64,000 nt of DNA from Gammaproteobacteria bacterium UBA2965 (GTDB taxonomy: Bacteria; Pseudomonadota; Gammaproteobacteria; Pseudomonadales; Azotimanducaceae): contig DEBD01000045.1 of NCBI GenBank assembly GCA_002348385.1, positions 1 through 64,000 of the forward strand, read 5' to 3'. Numbering within the stretch: position 1 is the first letter of the stretch; each line of letters opens with the position of its first letter. The position numbers were made by a program, and so were the translations under genes. Shown here in pieces: positions 8,344-19,900 of the stretch. The notes beneath the pieces are model-generated. The model did no database searches, was not told the origin of the DNA, and saw only the letters and a program-made list of their open reading frames with translations.

Positions 8344-9237
8344 ATGGCGCGCTGGGACAAAGGCTCTGCCTCCTCTTCCATCCCCGAGTGGTTCTTCGAG
8401 GCCGTGGAGACCGAGTACACATCGCACACCGTGGAGGTGGACGAATGCGACGTGGCCTATCAGCGCTGGGGCAGCCCCGATAAACCCGCCTTGTTGTTCA
8501 TTCACGGCATGAACGCCCACGCGCATTGGTGGGATTTCATCGCGCCGCAGTTCCTGGATCGCTACCAGGCCGCCGCCATGAACCTCACCGGCATGGGAGA
8601 CTCCGACTACCGGTACGAGTACAACGGCGACACGTTCGCCGACGAGATAAAAGCGGTTTGCGACGACTGCGGGTTCGGCAACGACGTGGTGCTGGTGGCG
8701 CACAGCTTCGGCGGCATCATGGCGGTGCGGGCCGCCAATCGGCACCCTGATCGTTTCGGCGCCCTGGTGCTGGTGGATTCCGGGCTGCGCGATCCGGATG
8801 AGCCCATGCCCGATCGACCCTCCATGGGTGGGGGGCGGGTTAAAGTGTATCCGGATCGGGAAGCGGCGCTGGGTAGATTCCGTCTGCAGCCCCCCCAGTC
8901 CTGCGAGAACGCCTACATCCTGGAGTACATCGCGCGCCACTCGCTAATGCCGGTGGAAGGTGGCGGATGGGCGTGGAAATTCGACGAAGACCTGCTCACC
9001 TCTCTGGTGGGTGCCGATCGCCAGCAGGAAGACTACGAGAACCTGCGGCTCACGCTGGGGCTCATTTACGGGGCAGACAGCGAGCTGTTCACCGCTTGCA
9101 GCGAGCAGTACATGCGTTCTCTGGTACCCCAGGATTTTCCTGCGGTAGCGCTACCGGACTCGCAGCATCACCTGTTTCTGGATCAACCCGAAGCGTTCGT
9201 GCGAGCACTGAAAGACATGCTCGACCAGCTGGCCTGA
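8344..9237 (+). CDS. Alpha/beta hydrolase
   Basis: The 297-residue protein has the alpha/beta-hydrolase core: oxyanion segment FIHGMNAHA (about 54-62), nucleophile elbow VAHSFGG (Ser near 121), an acid in IYGADSE (about 240-246), and catalytic His in DSQHHLFLDQPE near the C-terminus. The family hydrolyses esters, thioesters, lactones or amides. Zero spacing after the acyl-CoA dehydrogenase suggests a common acyl substrate. No signal peptide is present, so it is cytoplasmic. The specific substrate is unknown. Confidence 0.88.
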   Translation: MARWDKGSASSSIPEWFFEAVETEYTSHTVEVDECDVAYQRWGSPDKPALLFIHGMNAHAHWWDFIAPQFLDRYQAAAMNLTGMGDSDYRYEYNGDTFADEIKAVCDDCGFGNDVVLVAHSFGGIMAVRAANRHPDRFGALVLVDSGLRDPDEPMPDRPSMGGGRVKVYPDREAALGRFRLQPPQSCENAYILEYIARHSLMPVEGGGWAWKFDEDLLTSLVGADRQQEDYENLRLTLGLIYGADSELFTACSEQYMRSLVPQDFPAVALPDSQHHLFLDQPEAFVRALKDMLDQLA

Positions 9238-9276
9238 GTTCGCCGGCAGATCGCCGAGGAGATTGGTGAGGGGCTA

Positions 9277-9296
9277 CCCCCTGACTAGGCAGGGGG
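9277..9296. terminator. Hairpin between convergent hydrolase and nrdB genes
   Basis: CCCCCTG (9277-9283) and CAGGGGG (9290-9296) form a 7-bp GC-rich stem with a 6-base loop in the 134-bp gap between convergent genes. No T tract follows on either strand, so it may be a weak or factor-dependent terminator. Confidence 0.4.
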
Positions 9297-9371
9297 CTGG
9301 GGCGCAGCGGGGTATTCCCGCCAGGGCATCTGCCCCTTGATATCTCTTTGACGGGCAGATGAGCTGGGAGC

Positions 9372-10667
9372 CTAATCCCAGCTCAATGCGCCGCCGGTCT
9401 GATACTCCGTAACGCGGGTTTCGAAGAAGTTCTTCTCCTTTTTGAGATCCATGATCTCCGACATCCAGGGGAACGGGTTCTTCACGCCTGGGAACTCTTC
9501 GCTCAGGCCGATCTGTGCTAAGCGTCGATTGGCGATGAACTGCAGGTACTCGGCCATCATGTTGGCGTTCATGCCGAGTATGCCGCGCGGCATGGTGTCC
9601 TTGGCGTACTCGATCTCCAGGTGCATGCCATCCAGGATCATCTGCTTGGCTTGGGCCTGCATTTCCGCATCCCACAGCTCGGGGTTTTCCAGCTTGATCT
9701 GGTTGATGACGTCGATGCCGAAGTTCACATGCATGGATTCGTCGCGCAGAATGTACTGGAACTGCTCGGATGTGCCCGTCATCTTGTTAAGGCGGCCCAT
9801 GGATAGAATCTGGGTGAAGCCGCAATAGAAGAAGATGCCTTCCAGCACGCAATAATAGGCGATGAGATTCTTCAGCAGCGCCTTGTCGGTTTCCGGCGTA
9901 CCCGTTTGAAACGTGGGCTCGGCGATCTCCGTGGTGTACTTCAGCGCCCAGGACGCTTTGCGCGCCACCGACGGCACCTCGTGGTACATGTTGAAGATCT
10001 CGCCCTCATCCATACCAAGAGACTCGATGCAGTATTGGTATGCGTGGGTGTGGATGGCTTCTTCGAAAGCTTGGCGCAGCAGATACTGGCGGCATTCCGG
10101 ATTCGTGATCAGCCGATAAATGGCCAGCACCAGATTATTGGCCACCAGGGAATCCGCCGTGGAGAAAAATCCCAGGCTGCGTTTGACTACGGTGCGCTCG
10201 TCGTCAGTGAGCCCGTTTTCGGATTTCCACAACGCGATGTCCGCCGTCATGTTCACTTCCTGGGGCATCCAGTGATTGGCGCAACCATCCTGGTACTTCT
10301 GCCAGGCCCAATCGTATTTGAACGGCACGAGCTGATTGAGGTCAGCACGGCAGTTGATCATGCGTTTCTGATCCACCGTTACCCGCTGATACTCTTCCGC
10401 GTCGACCGACAGATCCTCGATGGTTTTGGCAACCACCACTACCGGTTCCACCGGTGGGGTTTCAGGTATTACTTGCGGTGCCACCGGCGCTGGCTGTGGT
10501 GTTGGCGTCGCTACCGATGCGGCTTCGGCGACGGGTGGCTCTGGCACGACTTCCGGCTGGACCGGGGGCGGCGTCGGCACCTCTACGGCGGGCTCCGCTT
10601 CCGCTGTGGCTGCCAGCGCTACTTGAGGATTCGCGCTTGATTCGTCGTATTCGTCCCAACTCAACAT
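9372..10667 (-). CDS. nrdB: Class Ia ribonucleotide reductase small subunit
   Basis: NrdB houses the diiron-tyrosyl radical cofactor used by NrdA. Metal ligands are visible at D172, E203, H206, E276, E310 and H313, with radical Tyr210 (pattern E-x2-H-x3-Y). The C-terminal tail ends GGALSWD, the usual NrdA-binding tail. The 431 residues exceed the classical ~375: residues about 15-80 are a Pro/Val/Glu/Ala-rich linker. The N-terminus MLSWDEYD repeats the LSWD motif of the C-terminus. Similar extended NrdB proteins occur in Pseudomonas. The ATG has AAGGAG upstream and lies 12 bp after nrdA. Confidence 0.95.
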   Translation of the reverse strand: MLSWDEYDESSANPQVALAATAEAEPAVEVPTPPPVQPEVVPEPPVAEAASVATPTPQPAPVAPQVIPETPPVEPVVVVAKTIEDLSVDAEEYQRVTVDQKRMINCRADLNQLVPFKYDWAWQKYQDGCANHWMPQEVNMTADIALWKSENGLTDDERTVVKRSLGFFSTADSLVANNLVLAIYRLITNPECRQYLLRQAFEEAIHTHAYQYCIESLGMDEGEIFNMYHEVPSVARKASWALKYTTEIAEPTFQTGTPETDKALLKNLIAYYCVLEGIFFYCGFTQILSMGRLNKMTGTSEQFQYILRDESMHVNFGIDVINQIKLENPELWDAEMQAQAKQMILDGMHLEIEYAKDTMPRGILGMNANMMAEYLQFIANRRLAQIGLSEEFPGVKNPFPWMSEIMDLKKEKNFFETRVTEYQTGGALSWD

Positions 10668-10679
10668 CGCAATTCTCCT

Positions 10680-13601
<2,922 letters not shown>

Positions 13602-13754
13602 TGGTGGTCGTGCGCTCCTGATCGATTGGTTGGTGTTATTGGTGGTCTTGAACGTGGTCTGGGTGCGATTTTGTTTCAGTGACCTGGGCTGCTGCTTCGT
13701 TCTGAGCACGGCACGGCGCCTCGGGGCAATCGGCAAATGCCCGGCAGGACAAAA

Positions 13755-13770
13755 ACACAATACCTAGTGG
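13755..13770 (-). promoter_or_regulatory. NrdR-box candidate upstream of nrdA
   Basis: ACACAATACCTAGTGG matches the NrdR box consensus (ACACwATATrTwGTGT) at about 13 of 16 positions. It lies about 155 bp upstream of the nrdA start and overlaps a weak TATTGT -10-like element on the minus strand. NrdR boxes usually come in pairs; a weaker ACACATTTCTGGTCC-like word starts at 13800, at an atypical distance. NrdR is expected to repress nrdAB when dATP is high. Confidence 0.55.
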
Positions 13771-13943
13771 TAGCTGATTTCAGAAAAATGCCCCTCCGAA
13801 CACATTTCTGGTCCATTTCCCTGTGTCGTTGCTCCAAAGCGGAGAACGATACGCACCGGCTCCTTGGGTGCGGGCCATGCTCTTGGTCGTGCATTCATCG
13901 CACGCCCGGCGAGTCAAACTTTTGACCTGATCTAAGCCCGTAA

Positions 13944-14081
13944 ACCCCACATCTTGGGGTAAATGGCCGTGATCGCGCCGAGATCACACAAGATAAATCC
14001 AATGGGCCGGCGTTGCAAGATACTCCGCTGGGGAATTACTGTGGGCAGCTGATGGATAGTTTGTGGGTATGTTGTGGGTAA
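13944..14081. promoter_or_regulatory. nrdA-glpK intergenic region: hairpin and phased TGTGGG repeats
   Basis: The 584-bp gap between divergent nrdA and glpK has no convincing gene. At 13944-13960, ACCCCA and TGGGGT form a 6-bp hairpin with a 5-base loop. TGTGGG words start at 14040, 14062 and 14073, spaced 22 and 11 bp, so they face the same side of the helix. The last reads TGTGGGTAA, one mismatch from a DnaA box (TGTGGATAA). A TATATT at 14151 could be the glpK -10. DnaA regulation of nrdAB is known in E. coli; here it is inference. Confidence 0.35.
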
Positions 14082-14185
14082 GGTTGCCGGGGCGAATTTG
14101 ACCTGGGCGGCTGATCATCAGGGGCCCTCGCGGGAACGACCCGACCACTATATATTTTGGATCGATTTTCGGTAGTAGAGGCCTC

Positions 14186-15664
14186 ATGAGCCACATATTG
14201 GCCCTGGATCAGGGCACCTCCAGCTCCAAGGCGCTGGTGTTCAGTCTCACGGGCAAGGTGCTATCCAGCGCGCAGCACGAGTTCGACATGATCTTTCCCG
14301 CCGACGGCTGGGTTGAGCAGGATCCGGAGGTCATATGGCGTACCACGTTGCTGGCGGCTCGGGAGGCTTTGGCTGCGGCTGAGCTGTCGGCCCAGGACGT
14401 TGACGCCATTGGTATAACAAACCAACGTGAAACGACGCTGGTTTGGGATCGCGCCACGGGAGAATGTTTGCACAATGCCATTGTCTGGCAGGATCGGCGT
14501 ACCGCGGAATTCTGCGAGCAAATGCATTCAGATGGCATGCGACAAACCGTCGAACGTACCACGGGATTACTGATTGACCCTTATTTTTCTGCGACCAAAC
14601 TCGCCTGGTTGCTCGACAATGTAGATGGATTGCGTCGTAAGGCAGAGCAGGGTGGGTTGTGCTTCGGTACCGTCGACACCTACCTGATCTGGCGTCTCAC
14701 CAACGGTGCGGTGCATGCAACAGACGCCACCAATGCGTCTAGAACCTTGTTATACGACATCGAGGCGCATGCTTGGAGCGAAGAGCTTCTAGAGTATTTC
14801 AAGATCCCGGCTGGCGTGCTTCCGGAGGTGCGAGACAGTGCGGCGGACTACGGCCATGCCGACCCGCAATGGCTGGGCGCCGCGGTGCCTATCACGGGGG
14901 TGGCCGGCGATCAGCAGGCGGCCCTGGTGGGTCAGGCGTGTTTCCATCCGGGCATGACGAAGAGCACATACGGCACCGGCTGCTTCGCCATGATCAACAC
15001 CGGTGATTCCCTGGTGCGTTCGCACCAGCGGCTGTTGAGTACCGTCGCCTATCAGCTCCAGGGCCGGGCTACGTACGCTCTGGAAGGCAGCATTTTCTCA
15101 GCGGGCATTGCGGTGAAGTGGCTGCGTGACGAACTGTCTCTGGTGGTGTCCGCCGAGCAGACCGAAGAGGCGGCACGGCGGGTCAACGGCGATAGCGGCG
15201 GCGTCTATCTGGTGCCGGCCTTTACGGGGCTGGGCGCGCCACACTGGGCGGCCCATGCCCGTGCGCTGATCTGCGGCATGACCCTGGCCACCAACCGGGA
15301 TCATCTCATAACCGCCACCCTGCAGAGTGTGGCCTTTCAAACGCAGGACCTGATCGACGCCATGGCGGGTGATGCTGCCGGCGTTGCCCAGCTGCGCGTG
15401 GATGGCGGAATGGTGGCCAACGACTGGCTGTGTCAGTTTCTTGCCGACGTGTTGCGGATGCCTGTGGAGCGACCCGATATCACCGAGACCACCGCCCTGG
15501 GGGCAGCCATGCTGGCCGCCCTCGGTGCGCAACGAATACCTGATCTGCGCGAGGCGGCCCGGCTGTGGACCAGCGAGCGTGTGTTCGAGCCGGTCATGCA
15601 AGCAAGTTACCGGAATGAGCTGGTGGACGGCTGGCGCCAGGCGGTGGAAAGGGCCTTGAGATAG
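14186..15664 (+). CDS. glpK: Glycerol kinase
   Basis: The 492-residue FGGY kinase phosphorylates glycerol to glycerol 3-phosphate. Key segments match GlpK: ALDQGTSSSK near the N-terminus, NQRETT (glycerol contacts Arg and Glu), IVWQDRRT, IDPYFSATK, GVAGDQQAALVGQ with the catalytic Asp, and the GTGCFAMINTG phosphate loop. Length is close to the family norm. GAGG lies four bases before the ATG. No glpF or glpD neighbour is present. The gene is monocistronic by spacing: 584 bp from nrdA and 120 bp before the next gene. Confidence 0.95.
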   Translation: MSHILALDQGTSSSKALVFSLTGKVLSSAQHEFDMIFPADGWVEQDPEVIWRTTLLAAREALAAAELSAQDVDAIGITNQRETTLVWDRATGECLHNAIVWQDRRTAEFCEQMHSDGMRQTVERTTGLLIDPYFSATKLAWLLDNVDGLRRKAEQGGLCFGTVDTYLIWRLTNGAVHATDATNASRTLLYDIEAHAWSEELLEYFKIPAGVLPEVRDSAADYGHADPQWLGAAVPITGVAGDQQAALVGQACFHPGMTKSTYGTGCFAMINTGDSLVRSHQRLLSTVAYQLQGRATYALEGSIFSAGIAVKWLRDELSLVVSAEQTEEAARRVNGDSGGVYLVPAFTGLGAPHWAAHARALICGMTLATNRDHLITATLQSVAFQTQDLIDAMAGDAAGVAQLRVDGGMVANDWLCQFLADVLRMPVERPDITETTALGAAMLAALGAQRIPDLREAARLWTSERVFEPVMQASYRNELVDGWRQAVERALR

Positions 15665-15687
15665 CGTGAAACGGGGCGCTTTACGCT
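15663..15687 (+). terminator. Weak hairpin at the glpK stop
   Basis: AGCGT-G-AAA and TTT-ACGCT can pair with a bulged G around an 8-base loop, overlapping the glpK stop codon. It lacks a T tract. It is a tentative terminator only. Confidence 0.25.
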
Positions 15688-15784
15688 AATCTCACATCTG
15701 CTTACAAAGCCTCCACCAGCCACTGCGAACCTGCCGGGCATCGTTACCTAGAATGGGTCCTCGTTGAGCTAACGGAGCGACCCG

Positions 15785-16858
15785 GTGTTAGCCGCGCTCG
15801 TAGACTTCGCTAGATCGTACAAGGCCGTAATGGCCCTGGCCGCCCTGAGCGGCTACCTGATGATCTGCCTTGCGCTGGGCTGTTACGGTCTGGCGCGCCC
15901 GCCGGGCGCACCCATATATCTGCTACTTGGCACCTGGGTGGTCGGCGTTGTGGGTCTGGTGGTGGTGCGCGACCGCCCGGGCCGATTCGATGCCGGCACG
16001 CTCACATTGGCGAAGGCCTTGTGGGTCAACCTCGGGTTGGTTGTTGCCGCTTCTCTGCTGCCTATGCCCGTGCGTTTGATGCTGCTGTTCGTGCCTCTGT
16101 TTGGCGTGCTTTACACCGCGCTTCATCTGCGGCGCCGCCATGTGCGGCTTGTGGCGGGCGCCACCTGGCTTGCCTATGCCGTGGCCAGTGCGTTGCTTGC
16201 GTTGTCGGTGGACGTGGACCTGGCCATGGAGGCGATGTTGCTGGGTTTCTTTACCTTCCTGCTGTTTGCCATGGTTTACATGGCCGGTGAGGTCACCGCG
16301 CTGCGCGCAGCGTTTACCCGTCGTCGCGAAAGGCTCAACGATGCCTTGGCACGGCTATCCGATCTGGCCATGCGCGACGAGCTGACCGGTTTGTACAACC
16401 GCCGCTACATCATGGAGGTGCTGTCTCAGCAGAAAGCGCTGGCCGATCGCGGTCATGTGGGCTTCGCGCTGTGCTACTGTGACCTGGATAACTTCAAGCT
16501 GGTCAACGATCGCTTCGGTCACGCCCGCGGCGACGAGGTGCTCAAACAGTTTGCCGAAATAGCCCAGTCAGTGGTGCGAACCATGGATTACGTGGCCCGC
16601 TTGGGGGGAGAAGAATTCATTCTGGTTCTGGTGGGTGCCGATCACAAAGAAGCGCTGAACGTGGCCTCGCGGCTGGCACAGCGCTGTCGGGACATCGTCC
16701 TTGGCCCCGACTCCGACGGCACCATGCACTTTTCCGTCTCTACCGGCATTGCCAGCTATCGTGTGGAAGAGCGTCTCGAAGACGTTATCCAGCGGGCAGA
16801 TTCGGCACTTTATCGCGCCAAAACCGGGGGGCGTGATCAAATCGTGGTCGGTCCCTAG
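15785..16858 (+). CDS. Membrane-bound diguanylate cyclase
   Basis: This 357-residue protein has about six hydrophobic segments in residues 14-170 (an uncharacterised membrane sensor), a short helix, then a GGDEF domain. The active loop is GGEEF at 274-278, with substrate-contacting DLDNFKLVND at 233-242. RTMD at 265-268 lies exactly five residues before the loop, matching the canonical c-di-GMP inhibitory I-site, so the enzyme is probably active and product-inhibited. GTG start at 15785 with GGAG nine bases upstream. It precedes the large PilZ/GGDEF/EAL gene by 69 bp. Confidence 0.92.
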   Translation: MLAALVDFARSYKAVMALAALSGYLMICLALGCYGLARPPGAPIYLLLGTWVVGVVGLVVVRDRPGRFDAGTLTLAKALWVNLGLVVAASLLPMPVRLMLLFVPLFGVLYTALHLRRRHVRLVAGATWLAYAVASALLALSVDVDLAMEAMLLGFFTFLLFAMVYMAGEVTALRAAFTRRRERLNDALARLSDLAMRDELTGLYNRRYIMEVLSQQKALADRGHVGFALCYCDLDNFKLVNDRFGHARGDEVLKQFAEIAQSVVRTMDYVARLGGEEFILVLVGADHKEALNVASRLAQRCRDIVLGPDSDGTMHFSVSTGIASYRVEERLEDVIQRADSALYRAKTGGRDQIVVGP

Positions 16859-16927
16859 GCGGCACGCGTGACCTGTTAGTGCTTATCGGGTAATGTCGAA
16901 ACGCTCTCGCAGAAGGACGCTGCAGGA

Positions 16928-19900
16928 TTGAATCGGCGCCGATACACCAGGCAACCTATCTCTCTTTCTGCCCTTGTTCACCCGGAACAGGGTCGCTCGT
17001 GGTTGTGCACAATCCGCGATTTCTGTGAAGACGGCATGCTGCTCACGGGGTCCGGGGGCTCGCGCTCGCTGCTTGCCACCGGCTCCCATATCAGGGCGGG
17101 CGACGAGGTAGCACTGCACTTTTCCGTGGCTACGCCGTCCGGCCAGCAACATTATCGCGCTAAGGCCAAAGTGGCCCGGCTGCAGGAAGCGGGCAATGGC
17201 ATGGGCGTGCAGTTCGACGGCGCCATGCCGGAGGAAGCGTTCGGCAACCTCATCGAGTTTGCCGTGGCATCGGGCACGTTGTCTCGGCAAGGAGACGAAG
17301 CAGAGGAGCAAGCGCCCGTCGAAGCGAGTGCTGACGCTGCCGTAGCCGACGCGCAACCGGCGGGTGATGCGGCAGCGGTAAAGCCGCTTCCTCAGCGTGA
17401 ACCTTCGGGCACCTCCGGCCAGCCCGACATTGCCGAGGAGTTGCTCCGCGACCGGCGCATCAACAAGGTCGACGCCGACAAGATTCGTAAGCGCCTGCAT
17501 GAGGTTACCGCCGCGTCGCTGGACGAGTTGTGCGTGGAGTTCTTCGGTCGCGTCGATCAGGACCTGCTGGTGCATGCCCGGGATGCCGGCACCAATGCGG
17601 TGCAGATGATGTATTTCGAAGGCATGGATCTGCTCGACAAGAACCGGCAGCAGGCGCGCGAAGGCTTCATATCCGACGTGCTGCGGCAGATCGATACAAT
17701 CTCCGAGCTCGACGACGTGCTCGAGCGGCGTCGCCGGCGCGAGACCGGCGATGCCACCCAACTTGAGATTGTCGACACCGACCAGTTCGAAGATTGGCTG
17801 GCAGTGGCCGAAGTCATTTCCCGTGCAGAGAACCGGTTTGGCGACGCGCTGCTGGATCTGCGCTCGCAGCTCGGACTCGTCGCCAAACCCTGGAGTCACA
17901 AAGACGTGGTGCCGGTGGGCCCGGCGGTGCTGGTCTGGGCGTTCGACGATGCCCTGGGCGGTCTGGCATTTCGCCGGCAGGTCAAGGAAGACGTTTACCG
18001 CTGCTTCGAACGCGTAATGCTGGAGTTTCTCGGTATGTTCTATCAGCGCCTGGGTGAAGCGCTGGAAGAAACCGGAGTATTCCCGTCGGTGGATGAGCTA
18101 CGCGCCAGCCTGCAGCACCGTGCGGTGCGCCGAACCCGCTCGGGCGTGCGGGTAGAGCCGCAGGCGTACCAGGAGATGGACGTGGCAGTGCGCGAGGCGG
18201 CCATGGCGGCCGATGGCGTGGCGCCCGCTGCAGCGCGGGTAGATTACAATCCGTTCCTGGAAACTCTGGGCGGCGCTCAGGGCCTGTATTCCGCCGCCCG
18301 CAACATTCTTGGCCTCAATCGCCGCACGCGCGAGATGATGGGGCAGGGTCGTGAAGCCCTGGTTGCCGCACCGGACGCGCGCCCCGAGGAGACCTTCAAA
18401 AGCGAGGACATTCTGCAGGCGCTGAGTTCGGTCGAGCGTCAGCTGGAAGGCTCCGGGGACAGCGACGTCCGCCTGAAACCGCGTTTGATCGAAATCCTGC
18501 GTCGCCGCCACGGCGATGCTAAAGCATTCAAGGAACAGGACTACGACACCCTGGAGGTGATGGAGAACCTGGTGGACGCGCTGCGTACCGACAGCTTCCT
18601 AACCCACGGCGTTCGGGAGTGGATCGCACGCCTGGAAATCACCCTGAACAAACTGGCTGCTCAAGATCCGGAATTTCTCAACTCCGAATCAGAGAGGCCG
18701 CACAGCGCCGTACAGATGCTCAATCAGCTGGCTCGCCTGGGGGATGCCAGCGACGTTCGCGAGGGTATCGACCGTGAAGTGGGCCGCCGTGTGGACGAAC
18801 TACTCAAGCGCGTTGTGCAGGAATACGACGGTAATCCCGATGTGTTCAGCGAGGTGGTGGGCGAGCTGGGTCCGTTGGTCGACCGGCAGACGCGCGCATA
18901 CCGGGGCAACATAGAGCGCACCGTGCGTGCCAGCGAGGGCCAGCAGAAGCTGGCGCGTGCACGCCGCGCGGTCATCGATGAGATGACCGAACGGCTGGCC
19001 GGCAAGCAGGTACCGGATCTGATGCTCGAGCTGCTCAATCCCGGTTGGCGGAACCTGCTGGTACACACGCACCTGCGTAACGGTCCCCAGAGCAACGGAT
19101 GGCAGGATCAGCTGGCCGTCATCGACCAGTTGTGGGATCAGCTGGAGGACCGGATCGAAGTCGACAGCGAGGCCTACGTGAATCCGGACGCGCTGCTCAA
19201 GCGCGTGGTGGAGGGTTTGAACAGCATTTCCTTCGACCCCAGCAAACGAACACCTTTGATCATGAACCTCTCCGCGGCCCTGGTGGGCGACACCATGGGC
19301 AAGCGCGCCGAGCTGACGTTCTCGGTGGTGGAGCCCAGCGGCGTGGCAGCGGCGCTGGGACTCGAAGGGATGCTCCACGAGCCGGAGGCGGAGCTTGAAA
19401 CCGACGACGAAGACCTGCAGCAGAGCTGGTCGCGCGCGGTGGATCGGGCGCGGCGCATTCAGGTGGGTGAGTGGCTAGCCACCAGCGACGCTCAGGGCCG
19501 GCCGCTGATCTTGTCGGTTGCGTTCGTGGGCGATGATTCCACCAATTTTGTTCTGGTGAATCGCAAAGGGGTTAGGGTCAGGGAACTGATGCTCAACGAG
19601 GTGGCCGACGGGCTGCACGACGGCCACATTACCCTGCTGGATGATTTCGATCTGCCGCTGATGGAGCGCGCGTCGCAACGCATGCTCGAGAACATGCATT
19701 CCCAGCTTGCCTATCAGTCCAGCCACGACGATCTGACCCAGCTTCTGAATCGACGCGAGTTCGAGCGGTTGGTAGAGCAGGCCATCACGGAAGCCAAGGC
19801 AAAGGATCAGCAGCACGGCCTGCTGTACCTGGATCTGGACCAATTCAAAATCGTCAACAACACCAGCGGCCACACCGCGGGCGACGAACTGCTCAAGCTG

